Shown: positions 1 through 8,210 of the stretch, piece after piece
Layout: each line of letters begins with the position of its first letter
How positions within the stretch are numbered: the stretch's first letter is position 1
DNA from: an uncultured Chloroflexota bacterium
Lineage (GTDB): Bacteria; Chloroflexota; Dehalococcoidia; UBA2979
DNA length: 23,526 bases
NCBI GenBank assembly: GCA_902827055.1
Contig: CADEHD010000001.1
Span: 14,047 to 37,572, forward strand
Direction: 5' to 3'
Notes under the pieces: generated by a model
Seen by the model: the letters and a program-made list of their open reading frames with translations, nothing else
Told to the model about the DNA's origin: nothing
Database searches by the model: none
Made by a program: the position numbers and the translations under genes

Positions 1-70
1 CGGGGGTCAGCGGGCCCGAGCGCTCTGGGCGCGGGCGACGCTCATCCGCGGATTCGTGTGCTGCCGCCAT
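1..70 (-). CDS. Possible 5' end of a gene running off the left edge
   Basis: On the minus strand an ATG at 70-68 opens 23 sense codons that run to the window edge (MAAAHESADERRPRP and onward). A GGGGAGGG ribosome binding site lies 7 bases before the ATG, and a TATACT -10-like box sits at 95-90. The visible residues are polar and resemble no family I know. The combination of start, binding site and -10 box divergent from the next gene is the only support. It could be a chance open frame. Confidence 0.35.
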   Translation of the reverse strand, partial: MAAAHESADERRPRPERSGPLTP

Positions 71-89
71 GGTTACGCCCTCCCCTTCG

Positions 90-95
90 AGTATA
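90..95 (-). promoter_or_regulatory. Candidate -10 box for the left-edge gene
   Basis: TATACT on the minus strand matches the sigma-70 -10 consensus at five of six positions and lies about 20 bases before the candidate start at 70. No convincing -35 box is seen at 17-18 bases spacing. Confidence 0.3.
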
Positions 96-231
96 GGCGT
101 CGCCCTCGCGCGGGACGGGCGTGCGTGCGTCCTCGCCGCGCCCGCCTCAGGCCTGGAATGGCCACCGGCAGGAGGCGTGGGCGCTACGCTCCGGCGACCG
201 GCACGTGGCCGGCTCGCATCGAGGAGGGCGC

Positions 232-1158
232 ATGTTCCGCGTGGAACGCATCGGCGACGGCCCGATCCTGGTGCCGCACATGGACGCGCGGATGGGCGCG
301 AACCTCGCGGGGCCCTCGCTCGTCCGGGTGCCCGACTGGGTTCCCAACCGCCTCGGCCGGTACTACCTGTACTTCGCCCACCACAATGGCGAGTACATCC
401 GCCTCGCCTACGCCGACCGCATCGAGGGGCCGTGGCGCGTCCACACCCCGGGCTCGCTGCAACACGCCGAGTCCCACTTCCCGACCGACATCGGAGCGCC
501 GCCTGTCGAGCGCGTCCTGCCCCCCGGGGCGGTGATCTCGACGCCACACATCGCGTCGCCGGATGTCCACATCGACGAGGAACGCCGCCAGTTTCGAATG
601 TACTACCACGGCATCGTGACGCATGGCACGCAACGGACACGCGTCGCGGTCTCGAAGGACGGCATCGCATTCGAGGCGTTCGAGCCGATCCTCGGCACCT
701 CGTACTGGCGGGGCTTCGAGTACGACGGCTGGTACTACGGCCTCACGATGCCGGGCCACTTCCAGCGCGCGCGCGACCCCCTGGGTCCGTACGAGCTCGG
801 CCCGACGCTGTTCGCGTCGAACATGCGGCACGCCGCCGTACGCGTCGAGGGCGACACGCTCCTCGTGCTCTACACGAACGTCGGGGAAGAGCCGCCGGAG
901 CAGATCCTCGCGACATCCATCGATCTGCGCGGCGACTGGATGCAGTGGCGCACCGGAGAAGTCTCGACCGTCCTCGAGCCGGAGCGGGGCTACGAGGGTG
1001 CCGACCTGCCGCTCGTCCCCTCGATTCGCGGCGAGATCAGCACGCGGGCGCGCCAGCTGCGCGACCCCGCGCTGTTCGAGGAGGACGGGCGCCTGTACTT
1101 GCTGTACGCCGTCGCCGGCGAGTCCGGGATCGGACTCGCGGAGCTGCATCGGACGTAG
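232..1158 (+). CDS. Glycosidase-like five-bladed beta-propeller protein
   Basis: This 308-residue protein looks like a five-bladed beta-propeller of the GH43/GH32-type glycosidase clan. Supporting repeats include YYLYFAHHNGEYIRLAYADR followed by EGPW near the N-terminus. The last blade carries LRDPALFEEDGRLYLLY and then GESGIGLAEL. These are typical of propeller glycosidases and glycan phosphorylases, but I cannot assign catalytic acids or a substrate. The ATG at 232 is preceded by GAGGAGGGC, and it begins the conserved part. In-frame starts upstream at 121 would add a low-complexity Arg-rich leader without a binding site. There is no signal peptide, so it is probably cytoplasmic. It converges on the zinc-ribbon gene at 1225. 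The family call is good; the activity is unknown. Confidence 0.8.
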   Translation: MFRVERIGDGPILVPHMDARMGANLAGPSLVRVPDWVPNRLGRYYLYFAHHNGEYIRLAYADRIEGPWRVHTPGSLQHAESHFPTDIGAPPVERVLPPGAVISTPHIASPDVHIDEERRQFRMYYHGIVTHGTQRTRVAVSKDGIAFEAFEPILGTSYWRGFEYDGWYYGLTMPGHFQRARDPLGPYELGPTLFASNMRHAAVRVEGDTLLVLYTNVGEEPPEQILATSIDLRGDWMQWRTGEVSTVLEPERGYEGADLPLVPSIRGEISTRARQLRDPALFEEDGRLYLLYAVAGESGIGLAELHRT

Positions 1159-1181
1159 CGCCGGAGCGCGAGGGCTGGCGC

Positions 1182-1215
1182 CGGGGCGCGCGACTCGGGA
1201 AGAGCCCGCGCCCCG
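1182..1215. terminator. GC-rich hairpin between convergent genes
   Basis: CGGGGCGCG at 1182-1190 pairs perfectly with CGCGCCCCG at 1207-1215 around a 16-base loop. It lies between the beta-propeller gene and the zinc-ribbon gene, which converge here. There is no T tract on either strand, so its role as a bidirectional terminator is inferred from position. Confidence 0.45.
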
Positions 1216-1224
1216 TGCTCCGCG

Positions 1225-1677
1225 CTAGAGGTCGGGGAGCGCGACACGCTCGCGCTCTTCGGCCGAGCCCTCGAGGGCCGGGCCCTCGGCGCGGTGCGAC
1301 AGCCGCGAGGCCATGGCCTCGGCCTCTGCCGCCGCCTGCGCCTCCTGCTTCGAGCGGACGTCGTTGTAGCAGTTCGAGCAGTACACCGGGCGGTCGCCGC
1401 GCGGCACGAACGGCACCTCGGTGGCCTGGCCGCACTGGAAGCAGTGCGCGACGTGCAGCTGGCGCGGCGTGCGCCCACCCCACGAGACCGCGACGCCGTA
1501 GTGCGGCGTCTCCTCGCGGTCCTCGGGGCGCATCATCTTGCGCGTCGCGCGGCAGCTGGGGCAGCGCACCGGGTCGTTGGTGAGGCCCTTGCTCTGGTAG
1601 AACTCCTGCTCGCCGGCGGTGAAGACGAACCCTCCACCACAGTCGCGACACGCCAGCTCACGGTCCTGGAAAGCCAT
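1225..1677 (-). CDS. Zinc-ribbon domain protein with four CxxC motifs
   Basis: The 150-residue protein has two zinc ribbons in tandem. The first has CxxC pairs at 10/13 and 39/42 and contains FVFTAGEQEFYQSKG, a signature of the small 'probable zinc-ribbon' family (zf-trcl type). The second has pairs at 79/82 and 100/103 with PFVPRGDRPVYCSNCY, a motif frequent in CxxC-x17-20-CxxC zinc-binding proteins of Chloroflexota and other bacteria. An Ala/Glu-rich helical tail follows. Nucleic-acid or protein binding is plausible, but no specific role is known. The ATG at 1677 has a GAGGAG binding site. The gene follows rimO on the same strand but 229 bases away, with its own -10 candidate. Confidence 0.85.
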   Translation of the reverse strand: MAFQDRELACRDCGGGFVFTAGEQEFYQSKGLTNDPVRCPSCRATRKMMRPEDREETPHYGVAVSWGGRTPRQLHVAHCFQCGQATEVPFVPRGDRPVYCSNCYNDVRSKQEAQAAAEAEAMASRLSHRAEGPALEGSAEERERVALPDL

Positions 1678-1726
1678 CGAAGCTCCTCGTCAACGCGCGG
1701 ACCTGGGGCCCGCGCAAACGGAAACG

Positions 1727-1786
1727 GCGCGACGACGTGTCGCGCTCGAACGGGGTGCCCTTGTCAGGTTGGGCGCACTCAGTATA
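1727..1786 (-). promoter_or_regulatory. Candidate promoter and leader hairpin of the zinc-ribbon gene
   Basis: A TATACT -10 box lies on the minus strand at 1786-1781; no clear -35 box is visible. The transcript would carry a leader of nearly 100 bases. Inside it GCGCGAC and GTCGCGC (1727-1733 and 1739-1745) form a perfect 7-bp hairpin with a 5-base loop. On the minus strand CGTTTCCGTTT follows at once, a broken T-rich stretch. It could be a leader attenuator or just a structured leader. Confidence 0.3.
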
Positions 1787-1906
1787 CCCCGGACCGACCA
1801 CTGTCGTGTCCGCGTACCCCCGAGGGCCGGCAGCGGGCGGATCCAGCAGCCTGGGGCGGCTCGCGGGCAGTCCGGAGAGGGCTGGGGCGGGTCGCGGGGG
1901 TGGGCG

Positions 1907-3271
1907 CTAGCGGATGCGGCGGCGCGCGCGCCTCGAGGGGCGCGTGGTCGCGGAGACCTCCACTGGCTCCACCGGCGAGCACATCAGGTCGTAGTGGAGC
2001 GCCCCGTCGACCCGTGCACGGACCAACGCGCCCGCCGGGAAGGAGCCCTTGAGAAGCGCCAGCCCATCGACCTCCGGCGCATCGCGTTGCGTGCGGCCGA
2101 TGGAGACCGGGCCTCCGCCTCGCGAGGTTGTGGGCTCGCGCGACTCGACCAGCACGTCGAGCTCGCGGCCCACCTGCGCGCGATTCGCCTCCAGTGAGAG
2201 CCGCTGGCCCAGCTCCATCAGCCGCGCGTACCGCTCCTCCTTCACCGCCGTCGGCACCTGGTCCGACTCGAGGGCGGCAGGCGTCCCGGGCTGCGGCGAG
2301 TACGTGAAGGCGCCGATGTGGTCGAAGCGTTCCGCCTCGACGAACTCGAGGAGTTCGCGGAACTCGTCCTCCGTCTCGCCCGGGAACCCCACGATGAACG
2401 TGGTGCGCAGCGTGACGTCCGGCATCGCCGTGCGCAGCAGGTCGAGGGAGCGCCGCGCGACGCGCAGCGACGGGCGCTTCATGCGTCGGAGCACCGCGTC
2501 CGAGCCGTGCTGCAACGGCATGTCGACGTATGGCACCACGTTGGGCAGGCTCGCCATTGTCTCAGCGAGTCGAGCCGTCACGCGGCCCGGGTAGGCGTAC
2601 ATGAGGCGGATCCACGGCACCTCCGGCACCGCCGCCGACAGCTGCTCGAGGAGGGGGGCGAGGCTGTCGGGCGCGTCCTGGTCCTCGCCGTACGCCGTCG
2701 AGTCCTGCGCGACCAGCACCAGCTCCTTGACGCCCGTCGCCGCGTGCCAGCGCGCCTCCGCGAGCAGGCGATCCGCCTCCATCGAGTGCATCCGCCCCTT
2801 GATCGTCGGGATGATGCAGAACGTGCAGGGGCGGTCGCAGCCATCCGAGATCTTCAGGTACGCGCTCGGCGCGCCGCTGCCGAGGAGGCCAGCGCCCGGG
2901 TCCGGGATGTCGAACGTTGCACTCGCGGCGCCGACGTCCGCAGCGATGGCGTCCCACGCCTCCACGCCGTACGTGGCATCGACGCCGGGCACGGCCGCGA
3001 GCAGCTCGTCGCGGGCGATCTGCGTCAGGCAGCCCACCACGTAGAGGCGCTGATCCGGCCGCCGCGTCGCCTGCAGCTCCCGCACGACCTGGATGGACTC
3101 GTCCTTCGCGGCATCGATGAATCCGCACGTGTTCACCACGAGCAGGTCCGCCTCCGCCGGCACAGCGACGGCCACGTGGCGGCCGCCGCGCAGCGCCTGC
3201 TCGAGGCGCATCGAGTCGACCGTGTTCTTGGCGCAGCCGAGGGTGAGGAGGTGGTATCGCACGATCGTCAA
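1907..3271 (-). CDS. rimO: Ribosomal protein S12 methylthiotransferase RimO
   Basis: RimO is a radical-SAM enzyme that adds a methylthio group to an aspartate of ribosomal protein S12. The 454-residue protein has the N-terminal UPF0004 domain with cluster cysteines at about 13, 49 and 81. LGCAKNTVDS at 11-20 is the RimO-type signature, distinct from MiaB. The radical-SAM motif CDRPCTFC (cysteines 145, 149, 152) follows, and a C-terminal TRAM-like region spans about 375-440. A basic tail ends the protein. The TTG at 3271 gives MTIVRYHLLTLGC; a GTG nine bases inside (3262) would give MRYHLLTLGC and is equally plausible, and neither has a clear binding site. The gene diverges from a small membrane protein gene. 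Confidence 0.95.
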   Translation of the reverse strand: MTIVRYHLLTLGCAKNTVDSMRLEQALRGGRHVAVAVPAEADLLVVNTCGFIDAAKDESIQVVRELQATRRPDQRLYVVGCLTQIARDELLAAVPGVDATYGVEAWDAIAADVGAASATFDIPDPGAGLLGSGAPSAYLKISDGCDRPCTFCIIPTIKGRMHSMEADRLLAEARWHAATGVKELVLVAQDSTAYGEDQDAPDSLAPLLEQLSAAVPEVPWIRLMYAYPGRVTARLAETMASLPNVVPYVDMPLQHGSDAVLRRMKRPSLRVARRSLDLLRTAMPDVTLRTTFIVGFPGETEDEFRELLEFVEAERFDHIGAFTYSPQPGTPAALESDQVPTAVKEERYARLMELGQRLSLEANRAQVGRELDVLVESREPTTSRGGGPVSIGRTQRDAPEVDGLALLKGSFPAGALVRARVDGALHYDLMCSPVEPVEVSATTRPSRRARRRIR

Positions 3272-3376
3272 GGCTGAGGGGCGCGGCCCCCCGAGTCAAG
3301 GCGTCGAGGGCGCTCGCGGGCCCCGCCGTTCGGCGATCTGCCGCTACGGTGGCGTGGCGCGAGAGGATGGGCCGAG

Positions 3377-3724
3377 TTGAGCGCGTTGTACGTCGCCGCT
3401 GTGGCGCTCTGCGTGGGCGTCGCCGCGTGGCTCCAGGTCAGCGTCGAGATGCATCGCGGCTACCGCTGGCTGTCGTGGGGAACCGCCGTCGTGTTCGCTG
3501 CGGGGCTGCTCCCTACGCTGCTCTCGCGACCCGGCCTCGAGGCCCTGTCGCAGCTGATCCTCTTCGCCTCCGCCCCGCTCATCGTGATCCCGTTCCAGGT
3601 GCGGATGATCCGCATGATCAGCGGCCGCGAGGACGGCACGGGCGTGGGCAGCGCAGGCGGCTCCGGCCACTCACGAGGCCCGGGCGGGGGACGCCTCCGC
3701 AATCGGGATCGGCGGCGGCGCTAG
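3377..3724 (+). CDS. Small two-helix membrane protein, function unknown
   Basis: The 115-residue product has two predicted membrane helices, about residues 4-22 and 33-50. A third hydrophobic stretch lies near 56-73. A Gly/Arg-rich, strongly basic tail follows, which should stay in the cytoplasm. The TTG start at 3377 is preceded by GAGAGGATGGG. No family is recognised. Its last four bases overlap the end of the convergent HTH/PASTA gene, so the two genes share no intergenic terminator. Third-position GC bias is consistent with coding. It could be an accessory envelope protein, but nothing more specific can be supported. Confidence 0.6.
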   Translation: MSALYVAAVALCVGVAAWLQVSVEMHRGYRWLSWGTAVVFAAGLLPTLLSRPGLEALSQLILFASAPLIVIPFQVRMIRMISGREDGTGVGSAGGSGHSRGPGGGRLRNRDRRRR

Positions 3725-4695
3725 GGGGCCCGCGCGACCAGCAACGTCACGCTGTCGCCTCGCTTGACGGCCTTCCCCGGCTCCGGGGACTGGTTGTAGA
3801 CCGTGCCCGGGGGCGCCGCCGGCGTGGCCACCTCGATGACGACGTACGCGAGCCCCAGGCGCGTCATCTCGTCCTCCGCCTCCCGACGCGTGCGCCCCAG
3901 CAGATCCGGCATCTCGCCCTGGCGCGGCGCGACCGAGGCGCGCGGCTCCGGCCCCGCGACCTGCCCGCGCGCTGCCGTCGGCGTGGCGGCCACCGACGCT
4001 GTCTCGTCGCCGCCGAACCACCAGGCGTAGCCGCCCGCCGCGAGGAGCACCGTCACCGCGACCGTGGCGGCCGCGCCCGCCGCGCGTCGGTCTCGGAGCA
4101 GCAGGGCGACGACCTCGCGGCTCACGCGCGCCAGCGCCGACGCTGCGCCGGTCAGGGCGGACCCCGCCGCCGCCGCCCCCGTCGCCCATCCCGACGAGGG
4201 ACCCTCGGAGAACGTGCGCGGTGCGGAGGTCGTGCGCGACGGCGGCCGACCTCCACCGAACGTCGCGCGGTCGGCGTGAGGCGGACGCACTGGCTTGGGC
4301 TGGAGGTCCGGCGTGCCACGCGAGGTCAGGCGGCGCAGCCAGTCGAACGAGGGAACTGCCAGCGCCGGTTCCCCGGACCGGCGGCGGAGTCCGGGCGCCG
4401 GTTCGAGGTCGCGCGGCCGCGGCAGGTGGTCTGGTACCAGGCGCTCGATGAGCTCCCCGTCCAGTCCGACATACCGACCGTAGGCGCGGAAGAATCCCCG
4501 CGCGTACACCGGCGCCGGAAGGAACTCCCAGCGCTCGGCCTCCATCGCCTCGAGGTAGGCCGGGTTGATCCGCGTATCGGCCGCCACCTCGGCGATGCTC
4601 AGGCCGCGGCGCAAACGCGCCTCGCGCAGGGTGGGGCCAGCCGCGTCCGCACGAGGGGTTGGCCCTGGGGTCGGCTGCTGGTGCTCGCTGGTCAC
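3721..4695 (-). CDS. RodZ-like HTH membrane protein with C-terminal PASTA domain
   Basis: The 324-residue protein starts with an HTH_25/RodZ-type domain at about 22-88 (LREARLRRGLSIAEVAADT, then YLEAMEAERWEFLPAPVYAR). A Pro/Arg/Gly-rich linker and one membrane helix at about 206-227 follow. A single PASTA-like domain occupies about 262-321 (MPDLLGRTRREAEDEMTRLG through SVTLLVARAP). RodZ tethers MreB and the elongation machinery in other bacteria. PASTA domains bind peptidoglycan or lipid II fragments in Ser/Thr kinases and penicillin-binding proteins. The expected topology is HTH inside, PASTA outside. The GTG at 4695 is 31 bases after the alcohol dehydrogenase stop, with GGCGGA as a weak binding site, so the pair may share an mRNA. 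Confidence 0.85.
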   Translation of the reverse strand: MTSEHQQPTPGPTPRADAAGPTLREARLRRGLSIAEVAADTRINPAYLEAMEAERWEFLPAPVYARGFFRAYGRYVGLDGELIERLVPDHLPRPRDLEPAPGLRRRSGEPALAVPSFDWLRRLTSRGTPDLQPKPVRPPHADRATFGGGRPPSRTTSAPRTFSEGPSSGWATGAAAAGSALTGAASALARVSREVVALLLRDRRAAGAAATVAVTVLLAAGGYAWWFGGDETASVAATPTAARGQVAGPEPRASVAPRQGEMPDLLGRTRREAEDEMTRLGLAYVVIEVATPAAPPGTVYNQSPEPGKAVKRGDSVTLLVARAP

Positions 4696-4726
4696 ATCGT
4701 CCGCCTGGTCCCTGGCGACAAGCTGA

Positions 4727-5773
4727 TCAGGCGGAGTCCACGCCCGGGAACTGCACCAGCGACTTCAGTCCGTCCATAGCCAGGCGCGACGCGTAGGCCT
4801 CGGGACCGCGTTCCACGTCGTACCGGTTGGTCACCACCTCGTCGATGTGCGGAACGGCGGCCAGCATCGCCACCGTGCGGCGGTACTGGTCGGTCGTCGC
4901 GTTCTGCGAGCCGGTGAGGATGACCTCCCCGTAGTGCACGAGGTTGGGGTCGAACGGAATCGCCGAGTTCGGGGGGAACCCCGCGAAGAGGTTCACGGCG
5001 CCCTGCTTGCGCACGAGCGCCAGCGCCGGCGGGACCAGCTCCGCCACCCCCACCGAGACGATCACGGCGTCCGCGCCGTACCCGTCCGTGGCGCCGAGCA
5101 CCCCCGCGGTCACGTCCTGGGTCGTTGGGTCGAGCACCAGGTCCGCGCCCCAGCGCTCCGCGATCGCGCGACGGGCGGGGTTCGGCTCGCTGACGATGAT
5201 CGGTCCCGCCCCCGCCGTGCGGCCAAGCAGCAGGTGGAGGAGCCCCATCGGGCCCGCCCCCACGATCGCCATCGAGGATCCGGCGACCACCCCGCACAGG
5301 TCGAGGGAGGCGAGGACACACGCGGCCGGCTCGGCGAGCGCGGCGATATCGAGCGGGAGCTGGTCCGGGATGCGGAGCACGTGCCCCGTGCGCACCAGCA
5401 CCTCGGGCACCAGCAGGTACTCGGCGAACCCGCCATCGAGGTCGTAGCCCAGCGTGCGGCGCTGCAGGCAGCGGTTGCGCCGCCCCACGAGGCAGAACCG
5501 GCACTGCTCGCACGCGAGGATCGGGCAGACGATGACCCGATCGCCCTCGGCGAGCCCGGTGACGCCAGCACCCAGGCGGTCGATGACCCCCGCGATCTCG
5601 TGCCCGGGAATCACCCCCGCCATCGCGTGCTTCTCGCCGCGGTACACGCGGACATCCGAGGCGCACAGCGACGCCGCACCGACGCGGATCCGGAGCTCGC
5701 CGGGGCCGGGCTGCGGCTGAGGGCGGTCCTCGACGGTCACGAGCCCGGGAGCCTGGAACACAGTCGCGCGCAT
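4727..5773 (-). CDS. Zinc-dependent alcohol/polyol dehydrogenase (MDR superfamily)
   Basis: The 348-residue medium-chain dehydrogenase should oxidise an alcohol or polyol with NAD(P). Catalytic-zinc ligands are visible at Cys37, His58-Glu59 (GHEIAG) and Glu149 (EPAACV). The structural-zinc lobe has Cys88, 91, 94 and 102 (CEQCRFC, then C). The Rossmann loop is GAGPMG at 172-177. It most resembles the threonine/sorbitol dehydrogenase branch; the substrate cannot be read from sequence. The ATG at 5773 has AGGGGGA upstream and begins the conserved MRATVFQAPG. In-frame upstream starts would add an unrelated leader. It precedes the HTH/PASTA gene by 31 bases, which looks positional rather than functional. 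Confidence 0.93.
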   Translation of the reverse strand: MRATVFQAPGLVTVEDRPQPQPGPGELRIRVGAASLCASDVRVYRGEKHAMAGVIPGHEIAGVIDRLGAGVTGLAEGDRVIVCPILACEQCRFCLVGRRNRCLQRRTLGYDLDGGFAEYLLVPEVLVRTGHVLRIPDQLPLDIAALAEPAACVLASLDLCGVVAGSSMAIVGAGPMGLLHLLLGRTAGAGPIIVSEPNPARRAIAERWGADLVLDPTTQDVTAGVLGATDGYGADAVIVSVGVAELVPPALALVRKQGAVNLFAGFPPNSAIPFDPNLVHYGEVILTGSQNATTDQYRRTVAMLAAVPHIDEVVTNRYDVERGPEAYASRLAMDGLKSLVQFPGVDSA

Positions 5774-5973
5774 GGCGTCCCCCTGACACTGGCTGACGAT
5801 GGGACAGCCGCCGAGCGGCAGTATCGCAGTGCAGGCCGCCGCCACGCCACCGACGACACGTCGCGTGACTGCAGGTCGCCCTGTGACGCGCACGGCGGAC
5901 GCGAGCAGCAACGCGCCTCGGTTGAGGGGCTGGCGACGGCATCGACTCGGCGAGCAACGAACGCGAGGAAACG

Positions 5974-5997
5974 AAAACGCCCGCCGGTGGCGGGCGT
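5974..5997 (-). terminator. Rho-independent terminator after rpsT
   Basis: ACGCCCGCC at 5977-5985 and GGCGGGCGT at 5989-5997 form a perfect 9-bp stem with a three-base loop. On the minus strand it is followed by TTTTCGTTT. It lies just past the rpsT stop at 6020, in the right orientation for it. Confidence 0.85.
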
Positions 5998-6019
5998 CAT
6001 CTCAGTCCAGCGACGGAGG

Positions 6020-6292
6020 CTAGACGGGAGCGATCCCCGCGGCCTTGAGGCGCGCCGCCAGCCGGGACTTGCGCCGGGCCGCCGCGTTCGGGTGAATCAC
6101 GCCATGGCGTGCGGCCTGGTCGAGGGCCGACTGCGCCTCGCGGAGCTGCGCGAGGGCGTCGCCGTCGCCGCGCGAGATCGCCACTTTGGCGTCGCGGACC
6201 GTGCGGGACGCGCGAGTGCGCAGCGGGCGGTTGTGCGCCGCGTGCTTCTCATTCTGCAGGATGCGCTTGCGCGCTTGTCGTGTATGCGCCAT
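6020..6292 (-). CDS. rpsT: 30S ribosomal protein S20
   Basis: The 90-residue basic protein matches S20, which binds 16S rRNA helices in the small subunit. MAHTRQARKRILQNEKHAAH followed by NRPLRTRAS is the typical N-terminal helix. The alanine-rich C-terminus with HGVIHPNAAARRKSRLA is also diagnostic. The ATG at 6292 has AGGAGGGG upstream; a longer frame from 6352 lacks support. A strong terminator follows. The gene stands alone, divergent from murJ, as S20 genes often do. S20 next to murJ is a recurrent bacterial arrangement. Confidence 0.96.
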   Translation of the reverse strand: MAHTRQARKRILQNEKHAAHNRPLRTRASRTVRDAKVAISRGDGDALAQLREAQSALDQAARHGVIHPNAAARRKSRLAARLKAAGIAPV

Positions 6293-6387
6293 GTCGTAAC
6301 ACCCCTCCTGAGGCGGACCACGAGGATACGGAGCCTGCGGCGTGGCGTCCACTGCGCCCCGCCGTCGCGGGCTCCAGGCGGCGTGGT

Positions 6388-6416
6388 TTGCCCGGGGGTG
6401 CGGTCGCCCCGATCAT
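6388..6416 (+). promoter_or_regulatory. Candidate murJ promoter, leaderless spacing
   Basis: TTGCCC at 6388-6393 and GATCAT at 6411-6416 are separated by 17 bases. The -10 box ends six bases before the murJ ATG at 6423, so transcription would start at or next to the start codon. Each box matches the consensus at four of six positions. There is no usable ribosome binding site, which fits a leaderless mRNA. Confidence 0.45.
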
Positions 6417-6422
6417 GATCGG

Positions 6423-8045
6423 ATGACCCGAACCCCGCCACCCGGTCCGAGGGGAGGGCGACTGTCCCGCTTCCTCGCCGGGCGCTCGCTCGAGTCACCG
6501 AGCGTGGCCGGCGCCGCCAGCCTCGTGGCGCTGGGGTTCATCGGATCGCGCGTGCTGGGCCTCGTGCGGTCCGCCGCGATCGCACACTCGTTCGGGACCG
6601 AGCCCGAGCTCTCCGCGTACTGGGTCGCGTTCCGGCTGCCCGACCTCGTGTTCCAGGTCCTGGCCGGGGCCACGCTGGCGGCCGCGTTCATCCCCACGTT
6701 CTCCCGCGTACAGCTGCGGGCCGGCGAGGACGCCGCGTGGCGACTCGCGGCCAGCGTCCTGAACCTCGTCTCTGTGGCCACGGCCGTGATGGCGGGCGTC
6801 GCATGGCTGCTCGCGCCGCTGATCGTGCCGTGGCTCGCGCCCGGGCTTGGTGCCGACGCCGGCCGTGAGGCCGAGCTGCAGGCGCTTGCCATCGAGCTGA
6901 CGCGCGTCATGCTCCTGTCGCCCGTGCTGTTCGGCGTGTCGGGCATGGCGACGGGGATCCTCAACGCACGGCGCCACTTCCTCGCGCCCGCGCTGGCGCC
7001 GATGTTCTACAACCTCGGCATCATCGCCGCCGCGCTCTTCCTCGCGAAGCCGCTGGGCGTGCACGGCCTGGCGCTGGGCGTGCTCGCCGGGTCCGCCGCC
7101 CACCTCCTCGTACAGCTCCCCGCCCTGCGCACGGTCGGGATGCGTTGGACGGCCAGCTTCGATTTCGCCTCGGACGGGGTGCGCGAGGTGCTCCGCCTGA
7201 TGGGGCCTCGAGTCGTGGGTCTGGCTGCAGCACAGGTGAACTTCGTGGTGCTGATGTTCTTCGGGTCGTTCGTCTCGGACGCCGCGATCAGTGCCGTGAA
7301 CTACGCGTTTCTGATGGCCATGATGCCCGTGGGTGTGGTGGGGATGGCGATTTCGACCGCGCTCTTCCCGACGCTCGCGCAGCAGGCGGCGACGCGCCAG
7401 GAGCAGACCCTGCGCGCCACGCTCGGGGCGAGCCTGCGCATGATCCTGTTCCTGGCCGTGCCCGCCTCCGTGGGGCTGTTCCTGCTCGCGCGGCCCGCGG
7501 TCGTATTGCTTCTCCAGCGCGGGGCCTTCGACGCCGACTCCACCACCGTCGTGGTCGCGGCGCTCCAGGTGTTTGCCATCGGCATCGCGGCAAACGCCGC
7601 CATCGAGATCCTCAGTCGCGGGTTCTACGCGCTGGCCGACACGCGGACGCCGGTGCAGTACGCGCTCCTCGGTATGGTGATGAACGTCGCGCTCTGCGCC
7701 GCCCTCGTCGGTCCGTTCGGCGTGCGGGGGCTCGCCGCTGCCGGATCGCTGGCCGCCCTCGTCGAGTGCGCCGGGCTGTGGTGGTCGCTCCACCACGAGC
7801 TCGGCGGGCTGGGGCGTCGACAGGTGCTGCGGTCGTTCATTCGCACGCTCGTCGCGTCGATAGTCATGGGGCAGGTGATCGTCATCGTGCTCGTGCTCCT
7901 GCGCGCGAGCGGCGTGTCGGACGCGACGATGATCGGGGCTTTCCTGACTAGCGGCGTGGCCGGTGCCGCTGGGATCATCTCGTACGCGGCCGCCTCCGGG
8001 CAGTTGCACAGCGAGGAGTACCGCGCGATCGCCTCGCGGCTGTGA
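6423..8045 (+). CDS. murJ: Lipid II flippase MurJ (MviN)
   Basis: MurJ moves lipid II across the cytoplasmic membrane for peptidoglycan synthesis. The 540-residue protein is almost wholly hydrophobic, with about 14 membrane segments expected of the MOP exporter fold. Family hallmarks include SRVLGLVRSAAIAHSFG near the N-terminus and YWVAFRLPDLVFQVLAGATL. FIPTFSRVQLRAGEDAAW and RGFYALADTRTPVQ are also characteristic. The ATG at 6423 starts the protein; the frame remains open upstream to 6342 but without conserved sequence or a binding site. The presence of MurJ and a PASTA protein implies that this organism makes peptidoglycan, which not all Chloroflexota do. Confidence 0.95.
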   Translation: MTRTPPPGPRGGRLSRFLAGRSLESPSVAGAASLVALGFIGSRVLGLVRSAAIAHSFGTEPELSAYWVAFRLPDLVFQVLAGATLAAAFIPTFSRVQLRAGEDAAWRLAASVLNLVSVATAVMAGVAWLLAPLIVPWLAPGLGADAGREAELQALAIELTRVMLLSPVLFGVSGMATGILNARRHFLAPALAPMFYNLGIIAAALFLAKPLGVHGLALGVLAGSAAHLLVQLPALRTVGMRWTASFDFASDGVREVLRLMGPRVVGLAAAQVNFVVLMFFGSFVSDAAISAVNYAFLMAMMPVGVVGMAISTALFPTLAQQAATRQEQTLRATLGASLRMILFLAVPASVGLFLLARPAVVLLLQRGAFDADSTTVVVAALQVFAIGIAANAAIEILSRGFYALADTRTPVQYALLGMVMNVALCAALVGPFGVRGLAAAGSLAALVECAGLWWSLHHELGGLGRRQVLRSFIRTLVASIVMGQVIVIVLVLLRASGVSDATMIGAFLTSGVAGAAGIISYAAASGQLHSEEYRAIASRL

Positions 8046-8105
8046 GGCGCGCCGGTCGAGTGCATATCGTTAACGTGATGTTCATGTGCTTGTGACAACA
8101 AACAC

Positions 8106-8134
8106 TTGCCCATTACGAGTGTGCGAGTGATACT
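8106..8134 (+). promoter_or_regulatory. Candidate promoter of the 44-residue small protein
   Basis: TTGCCC at 8106-8111 and GATACT at 8129-8134 are separated by 17 bases. They lie in a locally AT-richer stretch after murJ. The transcript would start near 8141 and carry a 70-base leader. Within the leader GGGT-GTAG-ACCC at 8172-8183 forms a short hairpin. Confidence 0.45.
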
Positions 8135-8210
8135 CACATCACCGGAACAGGCCGGGAAGATCCGCAGTCGAGGGTGTAGACCCAGGCGGCGGGCGAAAGG
8201 ATATCGGACC

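Noticed and set aside
184..1149. Minus-strand open frame opposite the beta-propeller gene
   Set aside because: The plus frame shows conserved propeller motifs and a ribosome site; the minus frame has neither.
6495..8009. Long minus-strand open frame opposite murJ (504 codons)
   Set aside because: It is the antisense of a clear murJ gene. Its His/Arg/Glu-rich composition is what GC-rich codons give in the opposite frame. No start signals or family similarity.
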